NCBI GenBank assembly: GCA_964017185.1
Contig: OZ024874.1
Span: forward strand, 48,822,856 to 48,886,855
Length of the DNA: 64,000 nucleotides
From: Rugalucina vietnamica
Taxonomy: Eukaryota; Mollusca; Bivalvia; Lucinida; Lucinidae
Direction: 5' to 3'
Shown: in pieces, positions 1 through 14,267 of the stretch
Numbering within the stretch: the first letter of the stretch is position 1
Layout of the letters: every line of letters starts with the position of its first letter
Notes under the pieces: model-generated
The model's database searches: none
What the model saw: the letters and a program-made list of their open reading frames with translations, nothing else
What the model was told of the DNA's origin: nothing
Made by a program: the position numbers and the translations under genes

Positions 1-3000
1 TGGTTTCTCACAGAACCCCACCGAGTTTAGGGAGTTCGAGACCCAGTGGGGCTTGTAGTCCATACAAGTGCCTTTACAGCCCATAGGTCGGTTATACTGG
101 GAAAACTCTGGTTTGTCGGAAATTTCAACTCAAACATTGGGAAACGTGAACATTCATGGGTTTGGGGGTGGGGTATAAGGTACCCCTGTGATCGGCGAGC
201 ACGGAGTTTAGGGAGCAAGCGACCTAGTGGGATTTACAGTAGAAGGGATGTACTTTTAGACCATATAAGCGGCTATGTCGGAAAAACTCTGGTTTTCGAG
301 AAATAGGGGTACAAATATGACCAAAAATGGAAATTTCTGTATAGTATTGCAATGTGTCGGTACCAACTCGGGCTGGTTTCTCACAGAACCCCACCGAGTT
401 TAGGGAGTTCGAGACCCAGTGGGGCTTGTAGTCTATACAAGTGCCTTTACAGCTCATAGGTCGGTTATACTGGGAAAACTCTGGTTTGTCGGAAATTTCA
501 ACTCAAACATTGGGAAACGTGAACATTCATGGCTTTGGGGGTGGGGTAAGAGGCACCCCTGTCATTGACGTGCGCGGAGTTTAGGGAGCAAGCGACCTAA
601 TGGGATTTACAGTAGAAGGAATGTACTTTCAGACCACATAAACGGCTATGCCGGGAAAACTCTAGTTTTCGAGAAATAGGGGTACAAAAATGACCAAAAA
701 TGGAAATTTCTGTATAGTATTGCAATGTGTCGGTACCAACTCGGGCTGGTTTCTCACAGAACCCCACCGAGTTTAGGGAGTTCGAGACCCAGTGGGCCTT
801 GTAGTCCATACAAGTGCCTTTACAGCCCATAGGTCGGTTATACTGGGAAAACTCTGGTTTGTCGGAAATTTCAACTCAAACATTGGGAAACGTGAACATT
901 CATTGGTTTGGGGGTGGGGTAAGAGGCACCCCTGTCATTGACGTGCGCGGAGTTTAGGGAGCAAGCGACCTAGTGGGATTTACAGAAGAAGGAATGTACT
1001 TTCAGACCACATAAGCGGCTATGCCGGGAAAACTCTAGTTTTCTAGAAATAGGGGTACAAAAATGACCAAAAATGGAAATTTCTGTACAGTTTTGCAATG
1101 TGTCGGTACCAACTCGGGCTGGTTTCTCACAGAACCCCACCGAGTTTAGGGAGTTCGAGACCCAGTGGGGCTTGTAGTCCATACAAGTGCCTTTACAGCC
1201 CATAGGTCGGTTATACTGGGAAAACTCTGGTTTGTCGGAAATTTCAACTCAAACATTGAAAAACGTGAACATTCATGGGTTTGGGGGTGGGGTAAGAGGC
1301 ACCCCTGTTATTGACGTGCGCGGAGTTTAGGGAGCAAACGACCTATCGGGATTTACAGTAGAAGGGACGTACTTTTAAACCACATAAGCGGCTATGCCGG
1401 GAAAACTCTAGTTTTCGAAAAAAATAGGGATACAAAAATGACCGAAAATGGAAATTTCTGTACAGTATTGCAATGTGTCGGTACCAACTCGGGCTGGTTC
1501 CTCACAGAACCCAACCGAGTTTAGGGAGTTCGAGACCCAGTGGGCCTTGTAGTCCATACAAGTGCCTTTACAGCCCATAAGTCGGTTATACTGGGAAAAC
1601 TCTGGTTTGTCGGAAATTTCAACTCAAACATTGGGAAACGTGAACATTCATGGGTTTGGGGGTGGGGTATAAGGTACCCCTGTGATTGGCGAGCACGGAG
1701 TTTAGGGAGCAAGCGACCTAGTGGGATTTACAGTAGAAGGGATGTACTTTTAGACCATATAAGCGGCTATGTCGGAAAAACTCTGGTTTTCGAGAAATAG
1801 GGGTACAAATATGACCGTAAATGGAAATTTCTGTACAGTATTGCAATGTGTCGGTACCAACTCGGGCTGGTTTCTCACAGAACCCCACCGAGTTAAGGGA
1901 GTTCGAGACCCAGTGGGCCTTGTAGTCCATACAAGTGCCTTTACAGCCCATAGGACGGTAATACTGGGAAAACTCTGGTTTGTCGGAAATTTCAACTTAA
2001 ACATTGGAAAACGTGAACATTCATGGGTTTGGGGGTTGGGTATGAGGCACCCCTGTCATTGACGTGTGCGGAGTTTAGGGAGCAAGCGACCTAGTGGGAT
2101 TTACAGTAGAATGGATGTACTTTTAGACCACATAATTGGCTATGCCGGGAAAACTCTAGTTTTCGAGAAACAGGGGTACAAAAATGACCAAAAATGGAAA
2201 TTTCTGTATAGTATTGCAATGTGTCGGTACCAACACGGGCTGGTTTCTCACAGAACCCCACCGAGTTTAGGGAGTTCGAGACCCAGTGGGGCTTGTAGTC
2301 CATACAAGTGCCTTTACAGTCCATAGGTCGGTTATACTGGGAAAACTCTGGTTTGTCGAAAATTTCAACTCAAACATTGGGAAACGTGAACATTCATGGG
2401 TTTGGGGGTGGGGTATAAGGCACCCCTGTCATTGACGTGCGCGGAGTTTAGGGAGCAAGCGACCTAGTGGGATTTACAGTAGAAGGGATTTACTTTCAGA
2501 CCATATAAGAGGCTATGTCGGGAAAACTCTGGTTTTCGAAAAATAGGGGTACAAAGATGACCGAAAATGGAAATTTCTGTATAGTATTGCAATGTGTCGG
2601 TACCAACTCGGGCTGGTTTCTCACAGAACCCCACCGAGTTTAGGGAGTTCGAGACCCAGTGGGGCTTGTAGTCTATAGATGTGCCTCTACAGCCCATAGG
2701 TCGGTTATACTGGGAAAACTCTGGTTTGTCGGACATTTTAACTCAAACATTGGGAAACGTGAACATTCATGGTTTTGGGGGTGGGGTAAGAGGCACCCCT
2801 GTCATTGACGTGCGCGGAGTTTAGGGAGCAAGCGACCTAGTGGGATTTACAGTAGAAGGAATGTACTTTCAGACCATATAAGCGGCTATGCCGAGAAAAC
2901 TCTAGTTTTTGAGAAATAGGGGTACAAATATGACCAAAAAATGAAAATTTCTGTATAGTATTGCAATGTGTCGGTACCAACTCGGGCTGGTTTCTCACAG

Positions 3001-6000
3001 AACCCCACCGAGTTTAGGGAGTTCGAGACCCAGTGGGCCTTGTAGTCCATACAAGTGCCTTTACAGCCCATAGGTCGGTTATACTGGGAAAACTCTGGTT
3101 TGTCGGAAATTTCAACTCAAACATTGGGAAACGTGAACATTCATTGGTTTGGGGGCGGGGTAAGAGGCACCCCTGTCATTGACGTGCGCGGAGTTTAGGG
3201 AGCAAGCGACCTAGTGGGATTTACAGAAGAAGGAATGTACTTTCAGACCATATAAGCGGCTATGCCGGGAAAACTCTAGTTTTCTAGAAATAGGGGTACA
3301 AAAATGACCAAAAATGGAAATTTCTGTACAGTATTGCAATGTGTCGGTACCAACTCGGGCTGGTTTCTCACAGAACCCCACCGACTTTAGGGAGTTCGAG
3401 ACCCAGTGGGGCTTGTAGTCCATACAAGTGCCTTTACAGCCCATAGGTCGGTTATACTGGGAAAACTCTGGTTTGTCGTAAATTTTAACTCAAAGATTGG
3501 GAAACGTGAACATTCATGGGTTTGGGGGTGGGGTATAAGGTACCCCTGTGATTGGCGAGCACGGAGTTTAGGGAGCAAGCGACCTAGTGGGATTTACAGT
3601 AGAAGGGATGTACTTTTAGACCATATAAGCGGCTATGTCGGGAAAACTCTGGTTTTCAAGAAATAGGGGTACAAAGATGACCGAAAATGGAAATTTCTGT
3701 ACAGTATTGCAATGTGTCGGTACCAACTCGGGCTGGTTTCTCACAGAACCCCACCGAGTTTAGGGAGTTCGAGACCCAGTGGGCCTTGTAGTCCATACAA
3801 GTGCCTTTACAGCCCATAGGACGGTAATACTGGGAAAACTCTGGTTTGTCGGAAATTTTAACTCAAACATTGGAAAACGTGAACATTCATGGGTTTGGTG
3901 GTGGGGTATGAGGCACCCCTGTCATTGACGTGCGCGGAGTTTAGGGAGCAAGCGACCTAGTGGGATTTACAGTAGAATGGTTGTACTTTCAGGCCACATA
4001 ATTGGCTATGCCGGGAAAACTCTAGTTTTCGAGAAACAGGGGTACAAAAATGACCAAAAATGGAAATTTCTGTATAGTATTGCAATGTGTCGGTACCAAC
4101 ACGGGCTGGTTTCTCACAGAACCCCACCGAGTTTAGGGAGTTCGAGACCCAGTGGGGCTTGTAGTCCATACAAGTGCCTTTACAGCCCATAGGTCGGTTA
4201 TACTGGGAAAACTCTGGTTTGTCGGAAATTTTAACTCAAACATTGGGAAACGTGAACATTCATGGGTTTGGGGGTGGGGTATAAGGTACCCCTGTGATTG
4301 GCGAGCACGGAGTTTAGGGAGCAAGCCACCTAGTTGGATTTACAGTAGAAGGGATGTACTTTTAGACCATATAAGCGGCTATGTCGGGAAAACTCTGGTT
4401 TTCGAGAAATAGGGGTACAAAGATGACCGAAAATGGAAATTTCTGTACAGTATTGCAATGTGTCGGTACCAACTCGGGCTGGTTTCTCACAGAACCCTAC
4501 CGAGTTTAGGGAGTTCGAGACCCAGTGGGGCTTGTAGTCCATACAAGTGCCTTTACAGCCCATAGGTCGGTTATACTGAGAAAACTTTGGTTTGTCGGAA
4601 CTTTTAACTCAAACATTGGGAAACGTGAACATTCATTGGTTTGGGGGTGGGGTAAGAGGCACCCCTGTCATTGACGTGCGCGGAGTTTAGGGAGCAAGCG
4701 ACCTAGTGGGATTTACAGAAGAAGGAATGTACTTTTAGACCATATATGCGGCTATGCCGAGAAAACTCTTGTTTTCGAGAAATAGGGGTACAAATATGAC
4801 CAAAAATGGAAATTTATGTATAGTATTGCAATGTGTCGGTACCAACACGGGCTGGTTTCTCACAGAACCCCACCGAGTTTAGGGAGTTCGAGACCCAGTG
4901 GGCCTTGTAGTCCATACAAGTGCCTTTACAGCCCATAGGTCGGTTATACTGGGAAAACTCTGGTTTGTCGGAAATTTCAACTCAAACATTGGGAAACGTG
5001 AACATTCATTGGTTTGGGGGCGGGGTAAGAGGCACCCCTGTCATTGACGTGCGCGGAGTTTAGGGAGCAAGCGACCTAGTGGGATTGACAGAAGAAGGAA
5101 TGTACTTTCAGACCACATAAGCGGCTATGCCGGGAAAACTCTAGTTTTCTAGAAATAGGGGTACAAAAATGACCAAAAATGGAAATTTCTGTACAGTATT
5201 GCAATGTGTCGGTACCAACTCGGGCTGGTTTCTCACAGAACCCCACCGAGTTTAGGGAGTTCGAGACCCAGTTGGGCTTGTAGTCCATACAAGTGCCTTT
5301 ACAGCCCATAGGTCGGTTATACTGGGAAAACTCTGGTTTGTCGTAATTTTTAACTCAAACATTGGGAAACGTGAACATTCATGGGTTTGGGGGTGGGGTA
5401 TAAGGTACCCCTGTGATTGGCGAGCACGGAGTTTAGGGAGCAAGCGACCTAGTGGGATTTACAGTAGATGGGATGTACTTTTAGACCATATAAGCGGCTA
5501 TGTCGGGAAAACTCTGGTTTTCGAGAAATAGGGGTACAAAGATGACCGAAAATGGAAATTTCTGTACAGTATTGCAATGTGTCGGTACCAACTCGGGCTG
5601 GTTTCTCACAGAACCCCACCGAGTTTAGGGAGTTCGAGACCCAGTGGGGCTTGTAGTCCATACAAGTGCCTTTACAGCCCGTAGGACGGTAAAACTGGGA
5701 AAACTCTGGTTTGTCGGATTTCAACTCAAACATTGGGAAACGTGAACATTCATGGGTTTGGGGATGGGGTATGAGGCACCACTGTCATTGACGTGCGCGG
5801 AGTTTAGGGAGCAAGCGACCTAGTGGGATTTACAATAGAATGGATGTACTTTTAGACCACATAATTGGCTATGCCGGAAAAACTCTAGTTTTCGAGAAAC
5901 AGGGGTACAAAAATGACCAAAAATGGAAATTTCTGTATAGTATTGCAATGTGTCGGTACCAACTCGGGCTGGTTTCTCACAGTACCCAACCGAGTTTAGG

Positions 6001-9000
6001 GAGCTCGAGACCCAGTGGGGCTTGTAGTCCATACAAGTGCCTTTACAGCCCATAGGTCGGTTATACTGGGAAAACTCATATTTGTCGGAAATTTTAACTC
6101 AAACATTGGGAAACGTGAACATTCATGGGTTTGGGGGTGGGGTATAAGGTACCCCTGTGATTGGCGAGCACGGAGTTTAGGGAGCAAGCGACCTAGTGGG
6201 ATTTACAGTAGAAGGGATGTACTTTTAGACCATATAAGCGGCTATGTCGGGAAAACTCTGGTTTTCGAGAAAAAGGGGTACAAAGATGACCAAAAATGGA
6301 AATTTCTGTACAGTATTGCAATGTGTCGGTACCAACTCGGGCTGGTTTCTCACAGAACCCTACCGAGTTTAGGGAGTTCGAGACCCAGTGGGGCTTGTAG
6401 TCTATACAAGTGCCTTTACAGCCCATAGGTCGGTTATACTGGGAAAACTCTGGTTTGTCGGAAATTTTAACTCAAAGATTGGGAAACGTGAACATTCATG
6501 GGTTTGGGGGTGGGGTATGAGGCACCCCTGTCATTGACGTGCGCGGAGTTTAGTGAGCAAGCGACCTAGTGGGATTTACAGTAGAATGTATGTACTTTTA
6601 GACCACATAATTGGCTATGCCGGGAAAACTCTAGTTTTCGAGAAACAGGGGTACAAAAATGACCAAAAATGGAAATTTCTGTACAGTATTGCAATGTGTC
6701 GGTACCAACTCGTGCTGGTTTCTCACAGAACCCCACCGAGTTTAGGGAGTTCGAGACCCAGTGGGGCTTGTAGTCCATACAAGTGCCTTTACAGCCCATA
6801 GGTCGGTTATACTGGGAAAACTCTGGTTTGTCGGAAATTTCAACTCAAACATTGGGAAACGTGAACATTCATGGGTTTGGGGGTGGGGTATGAGGCACCC
6901 CTGTCATTGACGTGCGCGGAGTTTAGGGAGCAAGCGACCTAGTGAGATTTACAGAAGAAGGGATGTACTTTCAGACCATATAAGCGGCTATGTCGGGAAA
7001 ACTCTGGTTTTCGAGAAATAGGGGTACAAATATGACCGAAAATGGAAATTTCTGTATAGTATTGCAATGTGTCGGTACCAACTCGGGCTGGTTTCTCACA
7101 GAACCCCACCGAGTTTAGGGAGTTCGAGACCCAGTGGGGCTTGTAGTCCATACAAGTGCCTTTACAGCCCATAGGTCGGTTATACTGGGAAAACTCTGGT
7201 TTGTCGGAAATTTCAACTCAAACATTGGGTAACGTGAACATTCATGGGTTTGGGGTGGGGTATAAGGCACCCCTGTCATTGACGTGCACGGAGTTTAGGG
7301 AGCAAGCGACCTAGTGGGATTTACAGTAGAAGGGATATACTTTTAGACCACATAATTGGCTATGCCGGGAAAACTCTAGTTTTCGAAAAAATAGGGGTAC
7401 AAAAATGACCAAAAATGGAAATTTCTGTACAGTATTGCTATGTGTCGGTACCAACTCGGGCTGGTTTCTCACAGAACCCCACCGAGTTTAGGGAGTTCGA
7501 GACCCAGTGGGGCTTGTAGTCCATACAAGTGCCTTTACAGCCCATAGGTCGGTTATACTGGGAAAACTCTGGTTTGTCGGAAATTTCAACTCAAACATTG
7601 GGAAACGTGAACATTCATGGGTTTGGGGGTGGGGTATGAGGCACCCCTGTCATTGACGTGCGCGGAGTCTAGGGAGCAAGCGACCTAGTGGGATTTACAG
7701 TAGAAGTGATGTACTTTCAGACCATATAAGCGGCTATGTCGGGAAAACTCTGGTTTTCGAGAAATAGGGGTACAAAGATGACCCAAAATGGAAATTTCTG
7801 TATAGTATTACAATGTGTCGGTACCAACTCGGGCTGGTTTCTCACAGAACCCCACCGAGTTTAGGGAGTTCGAGACCCAGTGGGGCTTGTAGTCTATACA
7901 AGTACCTTTACAGGCCATAGGTCGGTTATACTGGGAAACCTCTGGTTTGTCGGAAATTTCAACTCAAACATTGGGAAACGTGAACATTCATTGGTTTGGG
8001 GGTGGGGTAAGAGGCACCCCTGTCATTGACGTGCTCGGAGTTTAGGGAGCAAGCGACCTAGTGGGATTTACAGAAGAAGGAATGTACTTTCAGACCACAT
8101 AAGCGGCTATGCCGGGAAAACTCTATTTTTCTAGAAATAGGGGTACAAAAATGACCAAAAATGGAAATTTCTGTACAGTATTGCAATGTGTCGGTACCAA
8201 CTCGGGCTGGTTTCTCACAGAACCCCACCGAGTTTAGGGAGTTCGAGACCCAGTGGGGCTTGTAGTCCATACAAGTGCCTTTACAGCCCATAGGTCGGTT
8301 ATACTGGGAAAACTCTGGTTTGTCGGAAATTTTAACTCAAACATTGGGAAACGTGAACATTCATGGGTTTGGGGGTGGGGTATAAGGTACCCCTGTCATT
8401 GGCGTGCACGGAGTTTAGGGAGCAAGCGACCTAGTGGGATTTACAGTAGAAGGGATGTACTTTTAGACCATATAAGCGGCTATGTCGGGAAAACTCTAGT
8501 TTTCGAGAAATAGGGGTACAAAGATGACCGAAAATGGAAATTTCTGTACAGTATTGCAATGTGTCGGTACCAACTCGGGCTGGCTTCTCACAGAACCCCA
8601 CCGAGTTTAGGGAGTTCGAGACCCAGTGGGCCTTGTAGTCCATACAAGTGCCTTTACAGCCCATAGGTCGGTTATACTGGAAAAACTCTGGTTTGTCGGA
8701 AATTTCAACTCAAACATTGGGAAACGTGAACATTCATGGGTTTGGGGGTGGGGTATGAGGCACCCCTGTCATTGACGTGCGCGGAGTTTAGGGAGCAAGC
8801 GACCTAGTGGGATTTACAGTAGAATGGATGTACTTTTAGACCACATAATTGGCTATGCCGGGAAAACTCTAGTTTTCGAGAAACAGGGGTACAAAAATGA
8901 CCAAATATGGAAATTTCTGTATAGTATTGCAATGTGTCGGTACCAACTCGGGCTGGTTTCTCACAGAACCCCACCGAGTTTAGGGAGTTCGAGACCCAGT

Positions 9001-12000
9001 GGGGCTTGTATTCCATACAAGTGCCTTTACAGCCCATAGGTCGGTTATACTGGGAAAACTCTGGTTTGTCGGAAATTTTAACTCAAACAATGGGAAACGT
9101 GAAATTCATGGGTTTGGGGGTGGGGTATAAGGTACCCCTGTCATTGGCGAGCACGGAGTTTAGGGAGCAAGCGACCTAGTGGGATTTACAGTAGAAGGAA
9201 TGTACTTTTAGACCATATAAGCGGCTATGTCGGGAAAACTCTAGTTTTCGAGAAATAGGGGTACAAAAATGACCAAAAATGGAAATTTCTGTACAGTATT
9301 GCAATGTGTCGGTACCAACTCGTGCTGGTTTCTCACAGAATCCCACCGAGTTTAGAGAGTTCGAGACCCAGTAGGGCTTGTAGTCCATAGAAGTGCCTTT
9401 ACAGCCCATAGGTCGGTTATACTGGGAAAACTCTGGTTTGTCGGAAATTTCAACTCAAACATTGAGAAACGTGAACATTCATGGGTTTGGGGGTGGTGTA
9501 TGAGGCACCCCTGTCATTGACGTGCGCGGAGTTTAGGGAGCAAGCGACCTAGTGGGATTTACAGTAGAAGGGATGTACTTTCAGACCATATAAGCGGCAA
9601 TGTCGGGAAAACTCTGGTTTTCGAGAAATAGGGGTACAAAGATGACCGAAAATGGAAATTTCTGTAGAAAATTGCAATGTGTCGGTACCAACTCCGGCTG
9701 GTGTCTCACAGAACCCCACCGAGTTTAGGGAGTTCGAGACCCAGTGGGGCTTGTAGACCATACAAGTGCCTTTACAGCCCATAGGTCGGTTATACTGGTA
9801 AAACTCTGGTTTGTCGGAAATTTCAACTCAAACATTGGGAAACGTGAACATTCATGAGTTTGGGGGTGGGGTATAAGGCACCCCTGTCATTGACGTGCAC
9901 GGAGTTTAGGGAGCAAGCGACCTAGTGGGATTTACAGTAGAGGGGATGTTCTTTCAGACCACATAAGCGGCTATGTCGGGAAAACTCTGGTTTTCGAGAA
10001 ATAGAGTTACAAAAATGAACGAAAATGGAAATTTCTGTATAGTATTGCAATGTGTCGGTACCAACTCGGGCTAGTTTCTCACAGAACCCCACCGAGTTTG
10101 GTGAGTTCGAGACCCAGTGGGTCTTGTAGTCCATACAAGTGCCTTTACAGCCCATAGGTCGGTTATACTGGGAAAACTCTGGTTTGTCGAAAATATCAAC
10201 TCAAACATTGGGAAACGTGAACATTCATGGGTTTGGGGGTGGGGTATAAGGCACCCCTGTCATTGACGTGCACGGAGTTTAGGGAGCAAGCGACCTATTG
10301 GGATTTACAGTTGAAGGGATGTATTTTCAGACCACATAAGCGGCTATGCCGGGAAAACTCTAGTTTTCTAGAAATAGGGGTACAAAATTGACCAAAAATG
10401 GAAATTTCTGTACAGTATTGCAATGTGTCGGTACCAACTCGGGCTGGTTTCTCACAGAACCCCACCGAGTTTAGGGAGTTCGAGACCCAGTGGGGCTTGT
10501 AGTCCATACAAGTGCCTTTACAGCCCATAGGTCGGTTTTACTGGGAAAACTCTGGTTTGTCGGAAATTTTAACTCAAACATTGGGCAACGTGAACATTCA
10601 TGGGTTTGGGGGTGGGGTATAAGGTACCCCTGTGATTGGCGAGCACGGAATTTAGGGAGCAAGCGACCTAGTGGGATTTACAGTTGAAGGGATGAACTTT
10701 TAGACCATGTAAGCGGCTATGTCGGGAAAACTCTGGTTTTCGAGAAATAGGGGTACAAAATGACCGAAAATGGAAATTTCTGTACAGTATTGCAATGTGT
10801 CGGTACCAACTCGGGCTGGTTTCTCACAGAACCCCACCGAGTTTAGGGAGTTCGAGACCCAGTGGGCCTTGTAGTCCATACAAGTGCCTTTACAGCCCAT
10901 AGGTCGGTAATACTGGGAAAACTCTGGTTTGTCGGAAATTACAACTCAAACATTGGAAAACGTGAACATTCATGGGTTTGGGGGTGGGGTATGAGGCACC
11001 CCTGTCATTGACGTGCGCGGAGTTAAGGGAGCAAGCGACCTAGTGGGATTTACAGTAGAATGTATGTACTTTTAGACCACATAATTGGCTATGCCGGGAA
11101 AACTCTGGTTTTCGAGAAACAGGGGTACAAAAATGACCAAAAATGGAAATTTCTGTATAGTATTGCAATGTGTCGGTACCAACTCGGGCTGGTTTCTCAC
11201 AGAACCCCATCGAGTTTAGGGAGTTCGAGACGCAGTGGGGCTTGTAGTCCATACAAGTGCCTTTACAGCCCATAGGTCGGTTATACTGGGAAAACTCTGG
11301 TTTGTCGGAAATTTCAACTCAAAACATTGGACAACGTGAACATTCATGGGTTTGGGGGTGGGGTTTAAGGTACCCCTGTCATTGGCGTGCACGGAGTTTA
11401 GGGAGCAAGCGACCTAGTGGGATTTACAGTAGAAGGGATGTACTTTCAAACCACATAATGGGCTATGTCGGGAAAACTCTGGTTTTCGAGAAATAGGGGT
11501 ACAAAGATGACCAAAAAATGGAAATTTCTGTATAGTATTGCAATGTGTCGGTACCAACTCGGGCTGGTTTCTCACAGAACCCCACCGAGTTTAGGGAGTT
11601 CGAGACCCAGTGGGGCTTGTATTCCATACAAGTGCCTTTACAGCCCATAGGTCGGTTATACTGGGAAAACTCTGGTTTGTCGGAACTTTCAACTCAAAAC
11701 ATTGGACAACGTGAACATTCATGGGTTTGGGGGTGGGGTATAAGGTACCCCTGTCATTGGCGTGCACGGAGTTTAGGGAGCAAGCGACCTAGTGGGATTT
11801 ACAGTAGAAGGGATGTACTTTCAGACCACATAAGCGGCTATGTCGGGAAAACTGGTTTTTCGAGAAATAGGGGTACAAAAATGACCGAAAATGGAAATTT
11901 CTGTATAGTATTGCAATGTGTCGGTACCAACTTGGGTTGGTTTCTCACAGAACCCCACTGAGTTTAGGGAGTTCGAGACCCAGTGGGTCTTGTAGTCCAT

Positions 12001-14267
12001 ACAAGTGCCTTTACAGCCCATAGGTCGGTTCTACTGGGAAAACTCTGGTTTGTCGAAAATTTCAACTCAAACATTGGGAAACGTGAACATTCATGGGTTT
12101 GGGGGTGGGGTATAAGGCACCCCTGTCATTGACGTGCACGGAGTTTAGGGAGCAAGCGACCTAGTGGGATTTACAGTAGAAGGGATGTATTTTCAGACCA
12201 CATAAGCGGCTATGCCGGGAAAACTCTAGTTTTCTAGAAATAGGGGTACAAAATTGACCAAAAATGGAAATTTCTGTTCAGTATTGCCATGTGTCGGTAC
12301 CAACTCGGGCTGGTTTCTCACAGAACCCCACCGAGTTTAGGGAGTTCGAGACCCAGTGGGGCTTGTAGTCCATACAAGTGCCTTTACAGCCCATAGGTCG
12401 GTTATACTGGGAAAACTCTGGTTTGTCGGAAATTTTAACTCAAACATTGGGCAACCTGAATATTCATGGGTTTGGGGGTGGGGTATAAGGTACCCCTGTG
12501 ATTGGCGAGCACGGAGTTTAGGGAGTAAGCGACCTAGTGGGATTTACAGTAGAAGAGATGTACTTTTAGACCATATAAGCGGCTATGTCGGGAAAACTCT
12601 GGTTTTTGAGAAATAGGGGTACAAAGATGACCGAAAATGGAAATTTCTGTACAGTATTGCAATGTGTCGGTACCAACTCGGGCTGGTTTCTCACAGAACC
12701 CCACCGAGTTTAGGGAGTTCGAGACCCAGTGGGGATTGTAGTCCATACAAGTGCCTTTACAGCCCATAGGTCGGTAATACGGGGAAAACTCTGGTTTGTC
12801 GGAAATTTCAACTCAAACATTGGGAAACGTGAACATTCATGGGTTTGGAGGTGGGGTAAGAGGCACCCCTGTCATTGACGTGCGCGGAGTTTAGGGAGCA
12901 AGCGACCTAGTGGGATTTACAGTAGAAGGGATGTACTTTTAGACCACATAAGCGGCTATGCCGGGAAAACTCTAGTTTTTGAAAAAATAGGGGTACAAAA
13001 ATGACCAAAAATGGAAATTTCTGTACAGTATTGCAATGTGTCGGTACCAACTCGGGCTGGTTTCTCACAGAACCCCACCGAGTTTAGGGAGTTCGAGACC
13101 CAGTGGGGCTTGTAGTCCATACAAGTGCCTTTACAGCCCATAGGTCGGTTATACTGGGAAAACTCTGGTTTGTCGGAAATTTCAACTCAAAAACATTGGA
13201 CAACGTGAACATTCATGGGTTTGGGGGTGTGGTATAAGGTACCCCTGTCATTGGCGTGCACGGAGTTTAGGGAGCAAGCGACCTAGTGGGATTTACAGTA
13301 GAAGGGATGTACGTTTAGACCATATAAGCGGCTATGTCGGGAAAACTTTGGTTTTTGACAAATAGGGGTACAAAGATGACCGAAAATGGAAATTTCTGTA
13401 CAGTATTGCAATGTGTCGGTACCAACTCGGGCTGGTTTCTCACAGAACCCCACCGAGTTTAGGGAGTTCGAGACCCAGTGGGCCTTGTCGTCCATACAAG
13501 TGCCTTTACAGCCCATAGGTCGGTTATACTGGTAAAACTCTGGTTTGTCGGAAATTTTAACTCAAACATTGGGAAACGTGAACATTCATGGGTTTGGAGG
13601 TTGGGTATGAGGCACCCCTGTCATTGACGTGCGCGGAGTTTAGGGAGCAAGCGACCTAGTGGGATTTACAGTAGAAGGGGTGTACTTTTAGACCACATAA
13701 TTGGTTATGCCGGGAAAACTCTAGTTTTTCGAGAAACAGGGGTACAAAAATGACCAAAAATGGAAATTTCTGTATAGTATTGCAATGTGTCGGTACCAAC
13801 TCGGGCTGGTTTCTCACAGAACCCCACCGAGTTTAGGGAGTTCGAGACCCAGTGGGGCTTGTAGTCCATATAAGTGCCTTTACAGCCCATAGGTCGGTTA
13901 TACTGGGAAAACTCTGGTTTGTCGGAAATTTCAACTCAAAACATTGGACAACGTGAACATTCATGGGTTTGGGGGTGGGGTATAAGGTACCCCTGTCATT
14001 GGCGTGCACGGAGTTTAGGGAGCAAGCAACCTAGTGGGATTTACAGTATAAGGGATGTACGTTTAGACCATATAAGCGGCTATGTCGGGAAAACTCTGGT
14101 TTTCGAGAAATAGGGGTACAAAGATGACCAAAAATGGAAATTTCTGTACAGTATTGCAATGTGTCGGTACCAACTCGGGCTGGTTTCTCACAGAACCCCA
14201 CCGAGTTTAGGGAGTTCGAGACCCAGTGGGGCTTGTAGTCCATACAAGTGCCTTTACAGCCCATAAG
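1..14267 (+). repeat. 373-bp satellite array, left block
   Basis: About 38 head-to-tail monomers with a period of 373 bp. For example, the landmark GAGTTTAGGGAGTTCGAG begins at 23 and again at 396, and the spacing holds with only 1-3 bp slips. The window opens inside a monomer, so the true array start is not seen. Each monomer has two halves: a 181-bp half opening GAGTTTAGGGAGTTCGAGACC and a 192-bp half opening GAGTTTAGGGAGCAAGCGACC. Sequence subtypes are interspersed: TTCGAGAAATAGGGG, TTCTAGAAATAGGGG, and TTCGAGAAACAGGGG linked to ATTGGCTATGCC. The period is 1 modulo 3, so no reading frame can run through consecutive units. I do not recognise the satellite family. Its size (two nucleosome-scale halves) and its length fit constitutive heterochromatin, possibly pericentromeric or subtelomeric; that is inference. 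Confidence 0.97.
3211..6938 (+). repeat. 5-monomer higher-order duplication (1,865 bp period)
   Basis: Units beginning near 3,211, 3,584, 3,957 and 4,330 recur near 5,076, 5,449, 5,820 and 6,193, offset by about 1,863-1,865 bp (five monomers). Shared rare variants tie the copies: TTTCTAGAAATAGG at about 3,290 and 5,154, GTCGTAA instead of GTCGGAA at about 3,476 and 5,341, and the AAACAGGGG/ATTGGC subtype at about 4,035 and 5,898. The ATTGGC subtype also occurs near 2,130, another 1,866 bp upstream. Later it recurs at six-monomer spacing (units near 6,566, 8,804 and 11,040). Copy boundaries are approximate. Confidence 0.7.

Noticed and set aside
224-457. A 77-codon open frame on the strand opposite the left block's landmark orientation, present in most monomers (and a recurring 86-codon frame on the other strand).
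   Set aside because: It recurs because the monomer is conserved. The 373-bp period shifts frame at every unit. Differences between copies fall freely on amino-acid-changing positions, several copies are frame-shifted or stopped, and no domain or start context supports translation.
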